Program-made: the position numbers and the translations under genes
Shown: piece after piece, positions 22,410 through 36,200 of the stretch
Numbering within the stretch: position 1 is the first letter of the stretch
How the letters are laid out: each line of letters opens with the position of its first letter
NCBI RefSeq assembly: GCF_047948215.1
Contig: NC_134455.1
Coordinates: 151,758,575-151,822,574 of the forward strand
Length of the DNA: 64,000 nucleotides
Origin: Lycorma delicatula
Taxonomy: Eukaryota; Arthropoda; Insecta; Hemiptera; Fulgoridae
Direction: 5' to 3'
Notes under the pieces: generated by a model
Told to the model about the DNA's origin: nothing
Seen by the model: the letters and a program-made list of their open reading frames with translations, nothing else
Database searches by the model: none

Positions 22410-23720
22410 GAGTGTTCAAAAAGTGACGGGATCTTATGGGAAAATGAGTAAATTACAATAGTTATTGAAAGTCTATCGGCTATTTACGAAGCCACTGCAA
22501 TTGTTGTTTTGATTCAGAATTCGTTTGCCTGCCGATGATTGCTAATCCTAATGTTTGCGACAATCGTTTCTCCTGCCAGTTGTGAAGTGCGCACTGTTAT
22601 TCGAAAAAGGTGTGATTTGTACAAAAGGAACTTCAGCTGCTGAAATTCATCAGGAGTTGTGCCTAGTGTATGGACCTATAGTAATGAGTGAAGGAAAGGT
22701 TAGACAATGGTGTCGAGACTAAAAATGGCTGCACAAATGTGCATGACGAAGTGCAGAGTGGCAGGGCCAATATTCAGACCGACAAAATCATTGAACAAGT
22801 GAACTGAAAACTGTGATGTGATCGGCGATTGATGATTAATGCTCTGGCTGATGAATTTTCGCATGTTGGACGCACCTCTATCTACACAATTGTCACAGAA
22901 AAGCTCAGATAACACAAATTGTGTACAAGGTGGACCGAAAATGCTCACCGACCAACACAAAGAGCAAAGAATGCAGTGAACAAGTGTTTTTGTACCACTG
23001 TCGATAAGATGGAGATGATTTGTTTTCCCACATTGTTACGAGCGACGAGATGTGGATACCGTACAACAACACAGAATCAAAGCAATAGTCAATGCAGTAG
23101 CGCCATTCAAGTTACCCAAAACAAAAAAGTTTAAGTAATCTCCATACTTGAGTCAAAAAATGTTGGCTACCATTTTTTGGGATGAAAAGCGCATCATTAT
23201 GATTGATTTTATGGAATGTGGATCAACAATTACGGCTGATGTGTACTGCACAATACTCACCAAACTGAAATGTGCAATCCAAAATCGATGATATGAGAAA
23301 CTGTCGTCCGGCGTAATCCTACTTCACGACAGTGCGCATCCTCACACTACTCCCTTAACCAAAAAGAAGATACAAGATTTTCTTTTGGAACTTATTGACC
23401 ACCCTCCATATAGTCCCAATCTTACACCTAGAAATTACTTCCTCTTCTTGCATTTGAAAAAGTGGCTTACTGGACAATGGTTTGAAAACAACGAGGAACT
23501 CAAGACTACCACTGTCAATTGGTTCAATTCCCAGGAGGCAAACTTCTATGCAGAGGGGTTAAAGAAACTGGTGCAGTGTTATGAAAAGTGCTTAGAACTG
23601 AATGGCGATTATGTAGAAAAGTGAAGTAGATTTGTAGTAACCTAAAACTGTATGTAAAAACCTTTTCTCACAATTTAATTTTTTTTAATGACCAAAAGGT
23701 CCCAATGAGTTTACTGGCAA
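22410..23720 (+). mobile_element. Mariner-like transposon, decayed
   Basis: The left end, GTTCAAAAAGTGACGGGATC, and the reverse complement of the right end (ACTCATTGGGACCTTTTGG) are related but no longer matching TIRs. The interior is a mariner transposase pseudogene on the plus strand. Confidence 0.8.
22580..23624 (+). pseudogene. Mariner transposase pseudogene (SETMAR-like subfamily)
   Basis: Blocks in order: HTH region VRTVIRFLFEKG with AEIHQELCLVYGPIVMSEGK, VRQWCRD, a GR-type linker, then catalytic blocks IVTSDEMWIPYN (first aspartate) and VILLHDSAHPHT (second aspartate). A long open C-terminal stretch (23385-23624) starts with PPYSPNLTPRNYFLFLHLKK, where the family has aspartate in place of the second asparagine. 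It ends at GDYVEK, the usual mariner C-terminus. Several stops occur upstream. The third catalytic residue is lost, so the enzyme is dead. Confidence 0.9.
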
Positions 23721-24571
23721 TGAGTTTTGCAGCTGCCTAAAAGAAAACATACTTCCATTATGAGTTAATTGTATTTTGTATTTAAAAGGATATTGATAGT
23801 TCCAAAGACTATTATTCTTTCTTGAGTCCTCAAACTTTACATCTGGGACATAATCTGTTCCATGCTAGGTGTCTGAATGTGTATTATTAGGTTTTTAGGG
23901 TCAGTTCACATTAAAGATATGTTCCTGTCATTAAAATTTTTCTCCATACTACTTTGTTATCACTCACATTCATCCAGCTAACACAGATTTTAAAAGTACT
24001 TCAAAAGTTTAATTTCAGTACTGCAGAGAAATTTAAGTTTTCAATAAAATATTGAGCAACATATTATTTCTATTTTTTTTCTATGAAATTCATTATGATT
24101 AATAAAATAAATTAGTTCAAAACATTTTTGTTGTTATTCATAAGTTAAAAATGTTTGATCTCAACATAAGCAAATACAGAATAACGTATCAAGCAGCTGG
24201 AAAAAATACTAAATATTTAGAATGCTGATATCAAGTAAAGAATCAATTTGAAATGTTAAGAATTCAAGTAACGAAACATTTAAGTCTAAAATAACTATAA
24301 TAAATTTACCAAAACTTTTATTTATTCTATATCATACTATTTAATAATCTGTAAATATGAGCTTGTATGTATAATTTTATATAAATACACATAGCATAAC
24401 AACACTATTTAAAATAATATTTTTAATTTAATTATCAAAAGCAATTAACAAGCCAGTTGTAATATAGAATATAATGTAATGAAAAACTCACCAATGTAAT
24501 GAAGAATATTAATACAATTTTTTGTTACTAAATAAATAATTTTTTTTTCTTTTTTTTTTGATAATGGCATC
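23721..24571. other. No gene seen
   Basis: AT-rich DNA with no coding similarity recognised. Confidence 0.6.
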
Positions 24572-24700
24572 AACTGCTTTGATCATTTTCCTCTATGAGA
24601 ATGGAAATTTGTAACATGAAAATGCCATGTCTGACCAGGATTCGAACCCAGGACCTCCAGATTAAAGGCTAAGACACTATCTCTCCGTCACGGAGATTGG
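24572..24700 (-). mobile_element. SINE with type A head and CATATG-type body
   Basis: The minus strand carries a tRNA-like head with an intact B box, GGTTCGAATCC (within 24637-24650), and runs into a GGCATTTTCATG... body. This head matches that of 7679-7848, but the body differs. Confidence 0.8.
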
Positions 24701-25329
24701 CAAAATAAAATATTTAAAAAAAATATTTTATGTATTTAACATACATAATTTTACACTGTAAAATCAGAATATTTATTTGTTCAACCATCCATCTGGCTGT
24801 TTACACAATACAAAAAGGTGTGGGAATTGAGCTCTAGACCTTGACATGCAGCAACAGTTGTAGCCTTATCGGAAGTTGGTAGGGATATACTTAACGTATC
24901 GCTCATACACATTTTCATAAGACTCTTCAATTCAAAAATAACTCATTTATAGCAATAATTTTTGCAAATCCACTCACTTTTCTCACTAGTCAAAATCATA
25001 CCTCTTTCAAAAATTGAACAAGATATCAATCTCAATTTTCTAACTTAACTTAAACAATTGCCAATAGAATGAAATGTTGAAAAAGGTTTATGAAATCACT
25101 GTCTTTTAAAGTAGTTGTTTGTGAGGGCACAAAAAATTTTGCAAGAACTGAGAAGAGGTTGTCAAAAACAAATGAAGACATCCAAAAAAATCAATAAAAC
25201 TATTCAAAGCAGCAATGCTAGACTACTAGACTGATAGCAGGCATAGTAAAGATAGGCAAGAAGATAATGAAGGAATATGTTATCTGACAATTTGAAAGCA
25301 ATAAAAGTTTGCACAAAGGTGGTGCAACA

Positions 25330-25625
25330 AATTCTCACAGCAGAATAGAAGAAAATGCAAAAGAACATTCACCTGACATCCTGAAACAAATAGTTCTGCA
25401 ACTACGCTTAACCAGAAACATAACAGCAATCAATGAATAGGACCTTAGGTAAAAAAAGGTATGAATAAATAACCCAAAATTCAAATCCATGCTCATAGGT
25501 TTCTTTGATGCCAAAAACATCATCATGACTAATCAGCCACCTCAAGATCAAACCGTTAATCAGCAATATTACATCAAGGTCCAGGTCAAGCTTCATGAAA
25601 GTGAAACAAGAAAATGACTGAATTT
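25330..25625 (+). pseudogene. Mariner transposase fragment
   Basis: The plus strand reads KSMLIGFFDAKNIIMTNQPP, then QTVNQQYYIKV and KLHESETRK. This is the mariner segment between the first and second catalytic aspartates (family: LIVFFD..GIVH..FxPxGQTVNQxYYxEVL). Both catalytic aspartates flanking this region are missing. The minus-strand open frames here are shadows. Confidence 0.7.
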
Positions 25626-27948
25626 GTTCAATAAAAAATTCATAAATTGATTTTCAATGAATTATTTTTCATACATACCATGTAGATCAATGAATTACAT
25701 GTTTGTAAAATAGTAATTACTACAACAGTTATTAAATTTTATGAATCCAAAATTAATAGAAATATGTAACCAAAAAAAGTAACTGCACTGAACAATATTT
25801 GATTGAAATTAAATAAATAGTGATTAAAATTACAATAAATAAAGAAATGTTATTCAATACCTAAACTGCAATAACTAGCAATAATCATATGAGTATAGTT
25901 AAAAAAACTCATTTTTGGATGCATTTACTATCAATTAAACATGCCTTCAATGTTTTTTTTTTTTTTTTTAATTTACTTCCTACTGATATTATAAATTGGG
26001 GCAGTCTTATTTAAATAAGAACCTCCTATAAGGTTCATTTCTGGAATATACAGTTTAATTAAATCAGTATGATAAAGCTCTTCTTTCATGTTTGATAATG
26101 ATGAACTTCAGAATCATTTTAATATTACTGGCCTTGTTTCTAAAGTGGTATGTTTGTTTAAAAATGTGTCATGCATTCAAGATAAATAATTTACAATTAA
26201 AAAAAATAAATTTACATGACAGTTCATCTTTCATATGGAAAATAATTCTAAGTACTTTGTTTAAATGATGGAAATTCATTCAGTTTGGAACTTTGAGTTG
26301 ATCTCTGGAATTCTACTTTAAGGAAAAAATGGGAAAGATTGGAGAATGATAATATTCAGTAAGTGAATTAGAGATAAATAAATAGATAACAATATAAGAA
26401 TATACAAATTTGAGCTCATTTTATTTCAAAGATATGAATGTGATTGGACTAGTTTAAATGAAAATTAAGGTACATATTGAGAAATTTTACCAATAAATAT
26501 CATCAGTAATAAGATTATTGCTTATAATTTGAAATGACTGGCTGTATCTGAACTACATATATAAGAAACAGCATTAAATCAAATGTAGGAAGATTTAAGT
26601 TATGACTATTCAGGTGAAAATATTTTTACAACTGGGATAAAGAAAATGAGTCTGACAAGTAAGAATAATTATTTGTAATTACTTCATGATAGTTACAAAT
26701 AATTACTGTAGTCAGATCAAAATGAATCATCTTTCCAGAGTAATTTACAGAAAATCAGGAAAGATTTTGATCTTAATTTTATAAATTTTTAATAATACTG
26801 AGTAGTTGAGTTTCAGTACTAGGTTTTATTTACTTTTATTATAGTTTTAAATAAAAGTATAAATTATTTCATTTAAGTTTTATGATTGCTAATAATATGA
26901 TTATATATTTAAAAATAAAATACACATGCTGCAGGACATTATAACTCAAGTATGCTGTCAATGCTCAATGCAACAACTATACAATGTGTATTATCTTAGT
27001 AATTTCTTAAGGTAAACTGAAAGCTTTACAAAATATCTTAATACAGAAGTCCCTGCAGGGTTGAAATCTCTGACCTATACTCTCACAAACTCTAATGTGA
27101 TAGAAAAATCTTGTTATGAACATGATTTTTTTTTTTAGTGATTACCTCGTACAGTACAGCACAATTGAATCAGTTAATTGTGTCTACAACTTAAAATTAT
27201 TGTTATATTTTAAATATATTTAATGTTTGTGCTACCTAATTTAAATGTGGATTTATTAAAATTAAGTTCTCAAAATTAAATATTTTTCTCTACTTCTTAA
27301 TTTCATATTAAGTTATATCAATTTAAATTTATTAAAATGTCCTAAATAATTTTATAAGTACATACTTACATTAATTACCTACAAATCTACCTTTGACTAT
27401 GTCAATTATCTTTTAATTACCATTTGGGTATTAATCAAGTAATAGTAAACTGTGTTTTCAGTTAACTTTTTGTGTGGAGTTCGGTGGAGTGGAGTAATAA
27501 AGAGAAAGGGCTATACAAAACAGTTATATAAATAAATATGGAAACAAGAAACTCTCAAAGATCTTTTACAAATTTTAATTACAATTTATCATTAGCAGAC
27601 CTTAAGAAAATAAAATACATAGAGAAATAAATTATAATAGCAACAAACACTAATTAAAAAACAGCTTTATATAATAAATGATTTAGTATTTTTAAATATT
27701 TATTGACAAAACATTATGTTTTGTTAATTATATTATACATTTTTTTACGAATCTACTAAAAGTATTTTCAATGGCAATAATTACACTCATAATTTGTAGC
27801 TAGCTGGTGTTGTAATTTCAGCATTTGAACCAATTAAAATTAACTCTTAACTAATCCTTTGTATTAACAGTTAAATCTCTTATCAGGTGCCAACTTCAAA
27901 AAGTCAAGACAAAGAATTTTTAAAAAAATATATTTTTTTTTTCTTCAC
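25626..27948. other. No gene seen
   Basis: AT-rich. A 13-bp-arm inverted repeat around TAATTATTTGTAA (about 26665-26705) is the only structure noted. Confidence 0.6.
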
Positions 27949-28718
27949 GAGGGCTGTGCAGAAAGTAACTTACATTTTGAAATGAAAAAACAACCAAATA
28001 AAAAAAAAGAAATTTTATTATATACATTTGAAAGGGAAAATTTTAAAACAATTTTTCTACTTATTCGCCATTTAAATTGAGGCACTTATCATAACGATGC
28101 ACAAGCTTTTCAATTCCTTCTCTGTAGAAATCTGCTGCCTTAGATTTTTGGCACCCATCTTGCACAAAACTTGATAACCAAGCTTCCCCGATATGAAATA
28201 AATATGGAAAATTTCATGCAGTAAACTTCATGAAATTTGGGAGAAATGAAGCAGGAGTTCCATAATCGTAATGCAATGATTTTTAAAAATGTTATCATTG
28301 ATTTTCATTGTCAGTTCATCAGTCACTAGGCCAACCACTGAGGTCCTCATCATGAATATTGATGCAGCCATTTTTCATGGTGGAGTGAGGCAGTGGTGAA
28401 TGCACCACTGCCTCACTCCACCTTCACTCGTTATTCCATCTCCATACACCTTACAAAGTTACCGATGAATTTCAATTGGTTTGAGGTTTGTTTCCAGTAA
28501 AAACCTAATCACTGAACGCACCTCACAACTTGTGAGATTTTCTATTGAAGAACACATTTCAATAATTCACAATGAACAAAGTAAAAAAATCACAGTTCAT
28601 ACGCTATGACAGCTTGATGCGTACTGAGTGTAAAAACATTTTGACCCCAAGATGGCGGCTCTATCCCCACCCATCTCCATGTTAGGCACAAACATAAGTT
28701 ACTTTCTAGACCGCCCTC
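27949..28718 (-). mobile_element. Internally deleted mariner with 24-bp TIRs
   Basis: The left end (27949-27972) and the inverted right end (28695-28718) share GAGGGC and GAAAGTAACTTA and match at 20 of 24 positions. On the minus strand, N-terminal (VRSVIRFLLETNLKPIEIHR, QLCKVYGDGITSEG) and C-terminal (FYREGIEKLVHRYDKCLNLN) transposase blocks remain. Most of the catalytic core is deleted or scrambled. A perfect 20-bp-arm hairpin lies inside. Confidence 0.85.
28379..28422. repeat. Perfect hairpin, 20-bp arms, 4-nt loop
   Basis: GGTGGAGTGAGGCAGTGGTG (28379-28398) is exactly complementary to 28403-28422, with loop AATG. It sits in the mariner just after the GxVRQW coding block and has no counterpart in normal mariners. 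Confidence 0.98.
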
Positions 28719-31700
28719 ATATATATATATATATATATTTTTTTTTTCTTTAGAATCATTTTGAAGTCAGTTTTATGTTAAAAAAAATCATTTTATATTA
28801 CATTATTAGTTTTCATTTTTGTTAAAAAAACATTCAAACATAAAAAATACTGCCCATGTGAAAAAAAGACATTCATATAAAACACAAAGGAGAGAAACAA
28901 CCTACATCTTGATAAAACTGAGAAAAGATAGGAGAGAAATGACGTAAATGCTAGTTACTAACCAAGAGTTAAGACTATCTGAAATGCAAGAAAATGTATT
29001 TTTGTTATAATTTTCTGTGTAATATTTAACCTAAGTTTCCTTCCTAATTGTCTTGAATTTTTTCATTAAGATACTTTGAATATTATAATCAGATGGTGCT
29101 ACATGTATATTATACTATAAAATCAATATTATGGCATGATGAGGGCAAAAATATCTGAAAAAAAAAATTGTTTTCCAGACAATTTAATATTTTCTTAAAG
29201 TAAGATTTTACACAAGTTATGTGGAAATTCTTTTAAAATAACCACCACAGGAACTTCCTCTACATATTGGAAATGAATTATCCTAATTTCTCCTTGCCAT
29301 TTTTTTCAAGTGACCTGAACATATGTAAAAGGTAAAAAAAAATGTATGATTGAAAAAAAATTTTCTTTTATTGAAATTGTTTAATGAAAAATATATTCTA
29401 GTATAAATGATGTATTAACTTTTTATGAATATATTAATATAACTTGATTAAAAAATGTGAAATAAATTGGAATAATTTATACTCAAGACACAATTATATA
29501 AAAAATAATTACAATAGTTTCAGAACCAAAAATTATCTGCTCATGCAAGTGTTTTAATTAGAGGAGGCTACAAGCAACGAACTGACAGCATCACACCAGT
29601 TTATGATCAGCCAGATAGTTTGAAGGAAAGTGATTGTTTCTACTATAATTTTGCATATATAAGATTTTTGTTTACTTGGATTTCATACCACTACCATCTC
29701 TTTGGATAGTTTATCGCTCTGGTTTGGATGGAGTTCTCATTCAGAACAGAGTAGAGTGCTGTAGAACTCTATAATGTATACTAATAATGAAGCTGCAACT
29801 TTAAATGAAACTTAGAAAGAGATCCAAGGATATTCACAAAAATAGATTATATAACAACATATTTTGTAATTATAATAAATTAATTTGTATCTAATCAAGC
29901 TTAACTTAAGGCAAAAATCCTTTGATATTTATGTAAACTACATTACTTAATCTAATATGTTAAAATAGTTTGTTTTTTTTGTTCTACATGCACAAAATAT
30001 TCAGCCTTTGATAGGTAAGTGACTGAACAAAATATAATTAATTTGAATACTTTCATTAGCTATAAAATGGTAAGTGATGAATAACAGTTTTGCTTCACGG
30101 AAGTTTGAGCCTATTTTCAATGGCCCTTTAGAATTTTGAGGAAAGGGAAATTACTATAGTATATACATTTGGGTTGGACAATAAAGATTCCCTGATCAGT
30201 GACCAAGCTGTTCCCATTCTGGGTAAGATGATGATGGTATTGGTTAATTGAAACTAGAGCTATTTTATTAGCCGTTATGTAGTATAATCCTTGAGATTAA
30301 AAAAAATAATTAAATGGAATAACCTACAGAAAAACTTATTTAATTTATTTTTTTAATATTTTTATTCTTTAATGAAAGATTGTATGTTTTTAAAATAATA
30401 AAACAATTACAAAATTAACTCTATTATAAGGAAGCAAAACTGCTGCATTGCATTTGTACTGTGCTCATTTTGCAACGTAAGATATCAAGCAATCTGTTGA
30501 ACTATTTCTTTTACAACCTTTTAATATAAAAATACAGACTTCTATTCATTTTTTCATGTAGAGCACAAATTGAGCACTCCAAGTGTATTCCTCCAAGTGT
30601 TCTTCATCAAATTAAGAACAAATTAAAAAACTAAATTAAAACAAATTAAATAGATTATATATTTTGCAATCAGAAACATTTTATTTTTAACACATATTTT
30701 TGTAGTCAATATTGTTATATGCTGAATAAAATGTTTCAAGATCCATTTTTTGTTATTATAACTTCTGAGAAGCAAACCTTAAGCTGAATGTAATCCATGT
30801 ACAAGTGCTTATGCTTTTCTATACATCTTTTTAGATGTGAAAAATGTTTCTCCTGCCTAAAATGGTGCTTTTCAACAATATTTTTTCAAAAGGTCAAATA
30901 ATCAACAAAGAATTTTATTTGTTGGTATGCGACAGCTTTAGAAAAATAATGAGAATAAAGCAGCTGAGATGTAAGCAAGAAATTCATGGATATCTTACAA
31001 TGACAGTGAAAACCTACCCCCTTAACAATTTTTTGATAAAACAGTAAAATATTGTCTCTCATCACCCTATTCTTCCAACTTGTATAATATAAATTTTTTG
31101 TTTAAAAAAAAGAAAATTGGCCTTGAAAGGCCACCATTTTCAAGTAATATAAAAGTTTAAGGAAAGTTTACTAAGAAATCTACACAAACAGAATTCCAAG
31201 AATCATTTTAATAGTGAAAAAAACATTGAAGTACTGTTATCAAACAATTTTTTTAATCTTTCTTGTTTCTTTATGTATAGCCCTAAAATATAAAATACTA
31301 GAAAGACTTTAGAAGACAGTAAATAAAATTTTCAAGTTAGAATAACACATGATTTCAAATTATTTTATGAAGAGATTTAATATAATAGCATAGCAGTGTA
31401 AATACTCTTTGTCAATAATAACAATAGTTGTAACAGTTATATAATACTACCCAAATATTTAAAATATATCATACTGAGTGTTAAAAATACATTATTTGTG
31501 AATAAATAAATAAACTCTGATCTAAGCAAATAATTTATTTACATTTAAAAATAAAAAAAAATTTTAAAGTGATTTTAAATTAGCAAAAGCTATGTGAATT
31601 AACGCAAAGCGTGTAATGTTGTTCACAACACATTAATGTATAATTTTACAAAAGCAAATAAAAGAAAACTAGATAAGTTGATTTATAAAATCTAATCTCT

Positions 31701-32114
31701 ATAATGCAATATTACATAAATTAATAAAATTTTAACACGTTATCCCACTGGCACACATTAGAAAGAAAACCCTTCCTTATCTCCAAAAATCCTTTAATTA
31801 CATAAAAACAATAATTTAATTAGTATTAAACAGAAATTTTTTGTAATGATTAAAAAATAACCTATATTTTTTAATCATTACAAAAAATTTGTAAAATTTC
31901 AACCACTAAAGTACACAATTTGCAATTTTAAGGTTCAGTGTTTTGTTGTTTTCCCCACAGAATTATCCAAATATTTTTATTTTTGGATGTTCTCTTCATT
32001 CAGATATTTACAGATGCAAAATCATTTTATCATATCGATAGGAAAGAAAATGAAACAGCTAGTTAGAAATTACATATTCATTTTATTTTTTTTAATTTTT
32101 TGTGTGAATTACAC
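28719..32114. other. No gene seen; contains a 26-bp-arm palindrome
   Basis: A short TA microsatellite at 28719-28738 and a perfect palindrome at 31834-31890 were noted. The open frames at 30844-31047 and 31987-32184 have no recognisable content, and the latter runs into a SINE. Confidence 0.6.
31834..31890. repeat. Perfect inverted repeat, 26-bp arms
   Basis: The arms 31834-31859 and 31865-31890 are exact reverse complements with spacer ACCTA. The arm contains TTTTGTAATGATTAAAAAAT. The sequence is AT-rich but not simple. Confidence 0.95.
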
Positions 32115-32265
32115 AGAAGTTTTGAAGCTTGTATGTGGAATATGGAAATGGAATTTTGTAGCATATGAAAAACACCGTGGCTGACTGGGATTCAAAACCA
32201 GGATCTCTGGATGAAAGGCCAAGATGCTAAAGATGCTACCCCTCTACCATGGAAATCAGTGGAGT
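32115..32265 (-). mobile_element. SINE, type A head, CATATG-type body, decayed
   Basis: The minus strand reads a tRNA-like head (ATGGTAGAGGGGTAGC, then GGTTTTGAATCCCAG) and continues into CATATGCTACAAAATTCC. It is the best match to the fragments at 16650 and 24572. Confidence 0.75.
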
Positions 32266-32706
32266 AGCAATGCAACTTTTAGTTTTTAGATAAAAATCAC
32301 TTAGCCAAATAATTTCTGAAATTAAGTGAAAACAGATATTTCATAGGCAGACATAATTTCTTATACAGTTGGTGTTTCTATGCACCTGGTTCAAACACAG
32401 AATAAATGTATTGCTATATTTATTTTTATCCAAGTTGTATAAATTAAATTGAATAAACATTCAATTCTTTTCCATTGAAATCTGAAAATCTTTACCAATA
32501 AATGCCTTTTTCAATTCCCCTCTTTGATTTTTCCATGAATACGTATTTTAAATTAATAAAACAACTACATCATATATTTTCTTAAAGTTTATAATCCCAA
32601 CTTATTAGAAACAGATTTCTGAACACTAAAATTATATTGAGTTAGAAAGCCAATGAAAGTTAAAATGGAGCAAAAATGAAATTTAGTACTTCTTTAATTA
32701 CTCGGT

Positions 32707-33100
32707 AATAAATGAAAGTATCAACCTGACTTTTGTTATGTGTAATCTTCATTTGAATATCTAACGACCAATTTCTAGATTTTTGAAATTCCAAGTTTAA
32801 TAGGTTAAATGGATTTTGATTTTTTTTTAAACCTGGCTATTTTTTTTTTTTTTTTTTTTTTTTTGATAACAAAATGAGGATATCAACTTGATTTTTGGAG
32901 TGTGTAATTTTCATGTAAATATCTAAAGACCAATTTCTAGATTTCTCAAAATTTAAGGGATGAAGAAAGGTAAAAAATATTTAAACAATGCTTGCAAATT
33001 TTACCCATTACTGACTATGCTACACGAGATATTCACTAAAATGGGGCTGCAAATACTCTTCAGTTAAATACCTAAAAACCATTTTCAGGATTTTTTTCCA
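32707..33100. repeat. Diverged tandem repeat of roughly 160 bp, about three units
   Basis: Units share the blocks ACCAATTTCTAGATTT, AATATCTAA(A/C)GACC and TGTGTAAT(C/T)TTCAT. Two clear units start near 32707 and 32868, and a weaker third occupies about 33028-33100. A run of about 25 T separates the first two. Confidence 0.7.
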
Positions 33101-33269
33101 TTTTGATTTTTTTAAGTGGTGCGACAGTGTACAGCACGACAGCTCAACCAAGCCACTGTTACTGTATGTACGGTACAACTGGCTGCATCTGTCTTCCGTT
33201 ACAATGACTACAAAACATAAAATAAAGGTAATTAAAAAAAAAGAAGAGAAATGAAATACAGTCACTTCC

Positions 33270-36200
33270 TAGGAGTGTTTGATGAGTATGATAAGAACCG
33301 AGAAAAAAATATTTTTACCCATAGAAGTATGGGTAACCAATTATAACTAATATTTTTAAGTTGGTGGCAACTGTTTTGAGACCCACATTCTTAGATCACT
33401 CAAAGTTAAGGTCTGTGCGAACCAAACTGTTTTTATTTATTATTGTTATTCTCACAAGCATGAGTTTAATGAATCCTCTGACTAAGGCTAAGCATCACTA
33501 ATGAAGAACATGCTAAGACATTAGCATGACTAATGAATCAATCCCCAGAGCTCTCTGGCTAGGCAGGAAGAGCGAGTGATGCAACCCCAAATTTACTGTT
33601 TTGATTTATAAACTTAAATTTTGTAAAAACTGTACATTTATGATCTTTTTAAGTGCCATAGTTAAATAATCTTTCATAATGACAGTTTTTAATAACCTTT
33701 TAATTTATAGTGGTCTATATTCATTCCTCTCTGAAGTATTATATCATCTCTTGGTGCTCCCTTAAAAAGTCAGGATGAGTTTCAAGACACAAATGCGCTG
33801 TCAGATCACAGATTGGGATCACAGATCCCATAAATATGAAAAATCTAGACCATATTTAGAAAATTAAGAATATTAACTTACACTTGTGTTAATTTCTATG
33901 AATGTTCAATCTTTGCTAAAAACAATAGTCAACTATTCTTTAAAAAAATACAATATCCATTTTTATCAAACATAAAAAAGAATTGTTTTTATACACTCAA
34001 TACAATACTTTGGCTTACAAGAAAAGTCCTTATTTTAGTTCTATTGTGACTTTTAATAAACTACTGAACCTTGTGGAAGCGTTCCGACCATTTTTTTTTC
34101 AAATACAATTAAAAGATTTTCTTTTACAAAAACAATAGTATTTTATTAATGAATAATTAAATAATTTTTAAATAAGCCCTGAATTTTATGCATGCATGTA
34201 TACAAATACGTGATCAAATAATTTTCATTGTCTTCTGAATTGTGATTTATTTTGTAGTTATTTTTATACTAATAATCTTCATATATTTACTTTAATACTA
34301 TTTCTTTTTTTTTTATTTGCTTAAATTTTAAATAATTAACATGGACTTTAATCAGATCTAGTTTTAATTTTATAATTAATTTGTATTATCTCAACATATA
34401 CAATGCTCTGAAAAAGGTTTTACTGCAGTTTCCCTTGACCATCCAGGTGAATATTGGGCCAGTTGTTTTTTTTATTCAGGAGTAGCATATCTATCTATTC
34501 CTAAATAAGTTAAAATAATAATATATTACTGAACATGTTATGTAGACCAAAATATATACAAGGCATGATGTATATAATTGATTTCTTGGATTGGGAATAT
34601 TTAACTACAAAAACTTGATAAAGACCAAACCTTATATTTGGAAAAGGAGGGGAAAACCTAATGACTGTTTCTTATATAAACAAACATTTCTCTTCTCCTT
34701 TTGACTTGCATATATACAAGCATGCATGTACATATATACTCACTCTCTCTCTCTCTTTCTCACACACATGCGTGCACAAAATACCCTTAAAATCTGACTC
34801 ACACTCTTTTAATTAATCTGTTTCTCAAGACATAAAATCAAAAAATCATGGAATGAATTCACAGTTCATGAAAGATATTCTTTTTTATGTATTTTAAAAT
34901 GGAAAAAAAATACTCAATTTAGTAACATTACTTACAAATCCTCAACTCTTTTGAAAATATTCCATCTTCTTTACCGACATATATAAGGCAGATGATATCA
35001 ATATAGGTGAAGTAGTTATAGTTGTGACATTTTCAAACAACACAAAAGCATCTGAACAACTATCAATTGCTGCAATGATATCTAAAATCTAAAACCATTT
35101 TTTAATCCATCTCCATCTGATTAAAAAATCTGAAGAATTTTAATAAATAAAGTTTCATCATAAAAATAAACTAACAAGTGACATGAATACAATCCAGTCA
35201 AATATCTAATAAAAATATGCAAATAGAAAAACAAACAAAACATTTTTTTTTTACTTTTCAGTTATCATGAAGCCTCTTCCTCATTAATATTAACTTGTTA
35301 TGTTAGAGGATAAATGCATTTCAGATTATAATAATAGAAAAAATGATTTCTTCTACATTCTTGTCATAATAATTTATGAACAAAAACGTCAAGAAGTGAA
35401 TAAATGATTATATATAAATATCACTGTCAGGTGAAAAGGTAATAAATGAGTTAATGAATCATCATGGTAGTATTTTCTTTTATTATCTTAACATTATAGC
35501 ACTTCTTCAGCTTCACTGAGTGACAAGTAGCAAGTTGGTGATAAAATTAAATTACAAAGAAATATTATAAGAAAAAAAAATTATTTCTCTAAACTCTGAA
35601 AAGCAAATATTTAGAACAAAGTACACACTTAAATATTTTTCCCCAAATTTAGTTCTAGTCATTCAAACAAATTAAAAAATATCCCTCCCAAAATGTATAA
35701 TGTACTTTGAACCACAAAAGATGCATCTGGAATCTTCTGTACTAAAAAGCAGTATGTATACCAAAAGGGAAATAAGAAATCTTTTTCTTATCTAAAAAAA
35801 ACATTTGTTTAGATATTATTTTCAGATATTAAACATCATAATATTACGTAAAGAAAAGTGAATATAAGTATGTTTAAATAATAGTATTGTTCAATTTTTG
35901 AACAATCATAATTTAGATAAAATATTATTTAAATAAATGTATGTTTTCAGTGTGAATAAATTTAATGCGAGTTAAATGTGTGAATAAGAAAAATGATTAA
36001 AAAAAATTAATAAATTAACAGAAAAATTAACAAATACATGCTCTATATTTCACATGCAAGTAAGCCGTAAAATTACAAAACAATAAAACTAAAATTTATA
36101 AAATGTTTACAAATAAAACGTGCAGTGTTCATCATTCATAAAATCTAAGTAAGATATTATCTTTTTTTTTTATATAAACCAAAAAGAGTTGTTTTCAATT

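Noticed and set aside
25408..25596. Minus-strand open frames
   Set aside because: They are shadows of a mariner fragment read on the plus strand (FFDAKN...QTVNQQYY).
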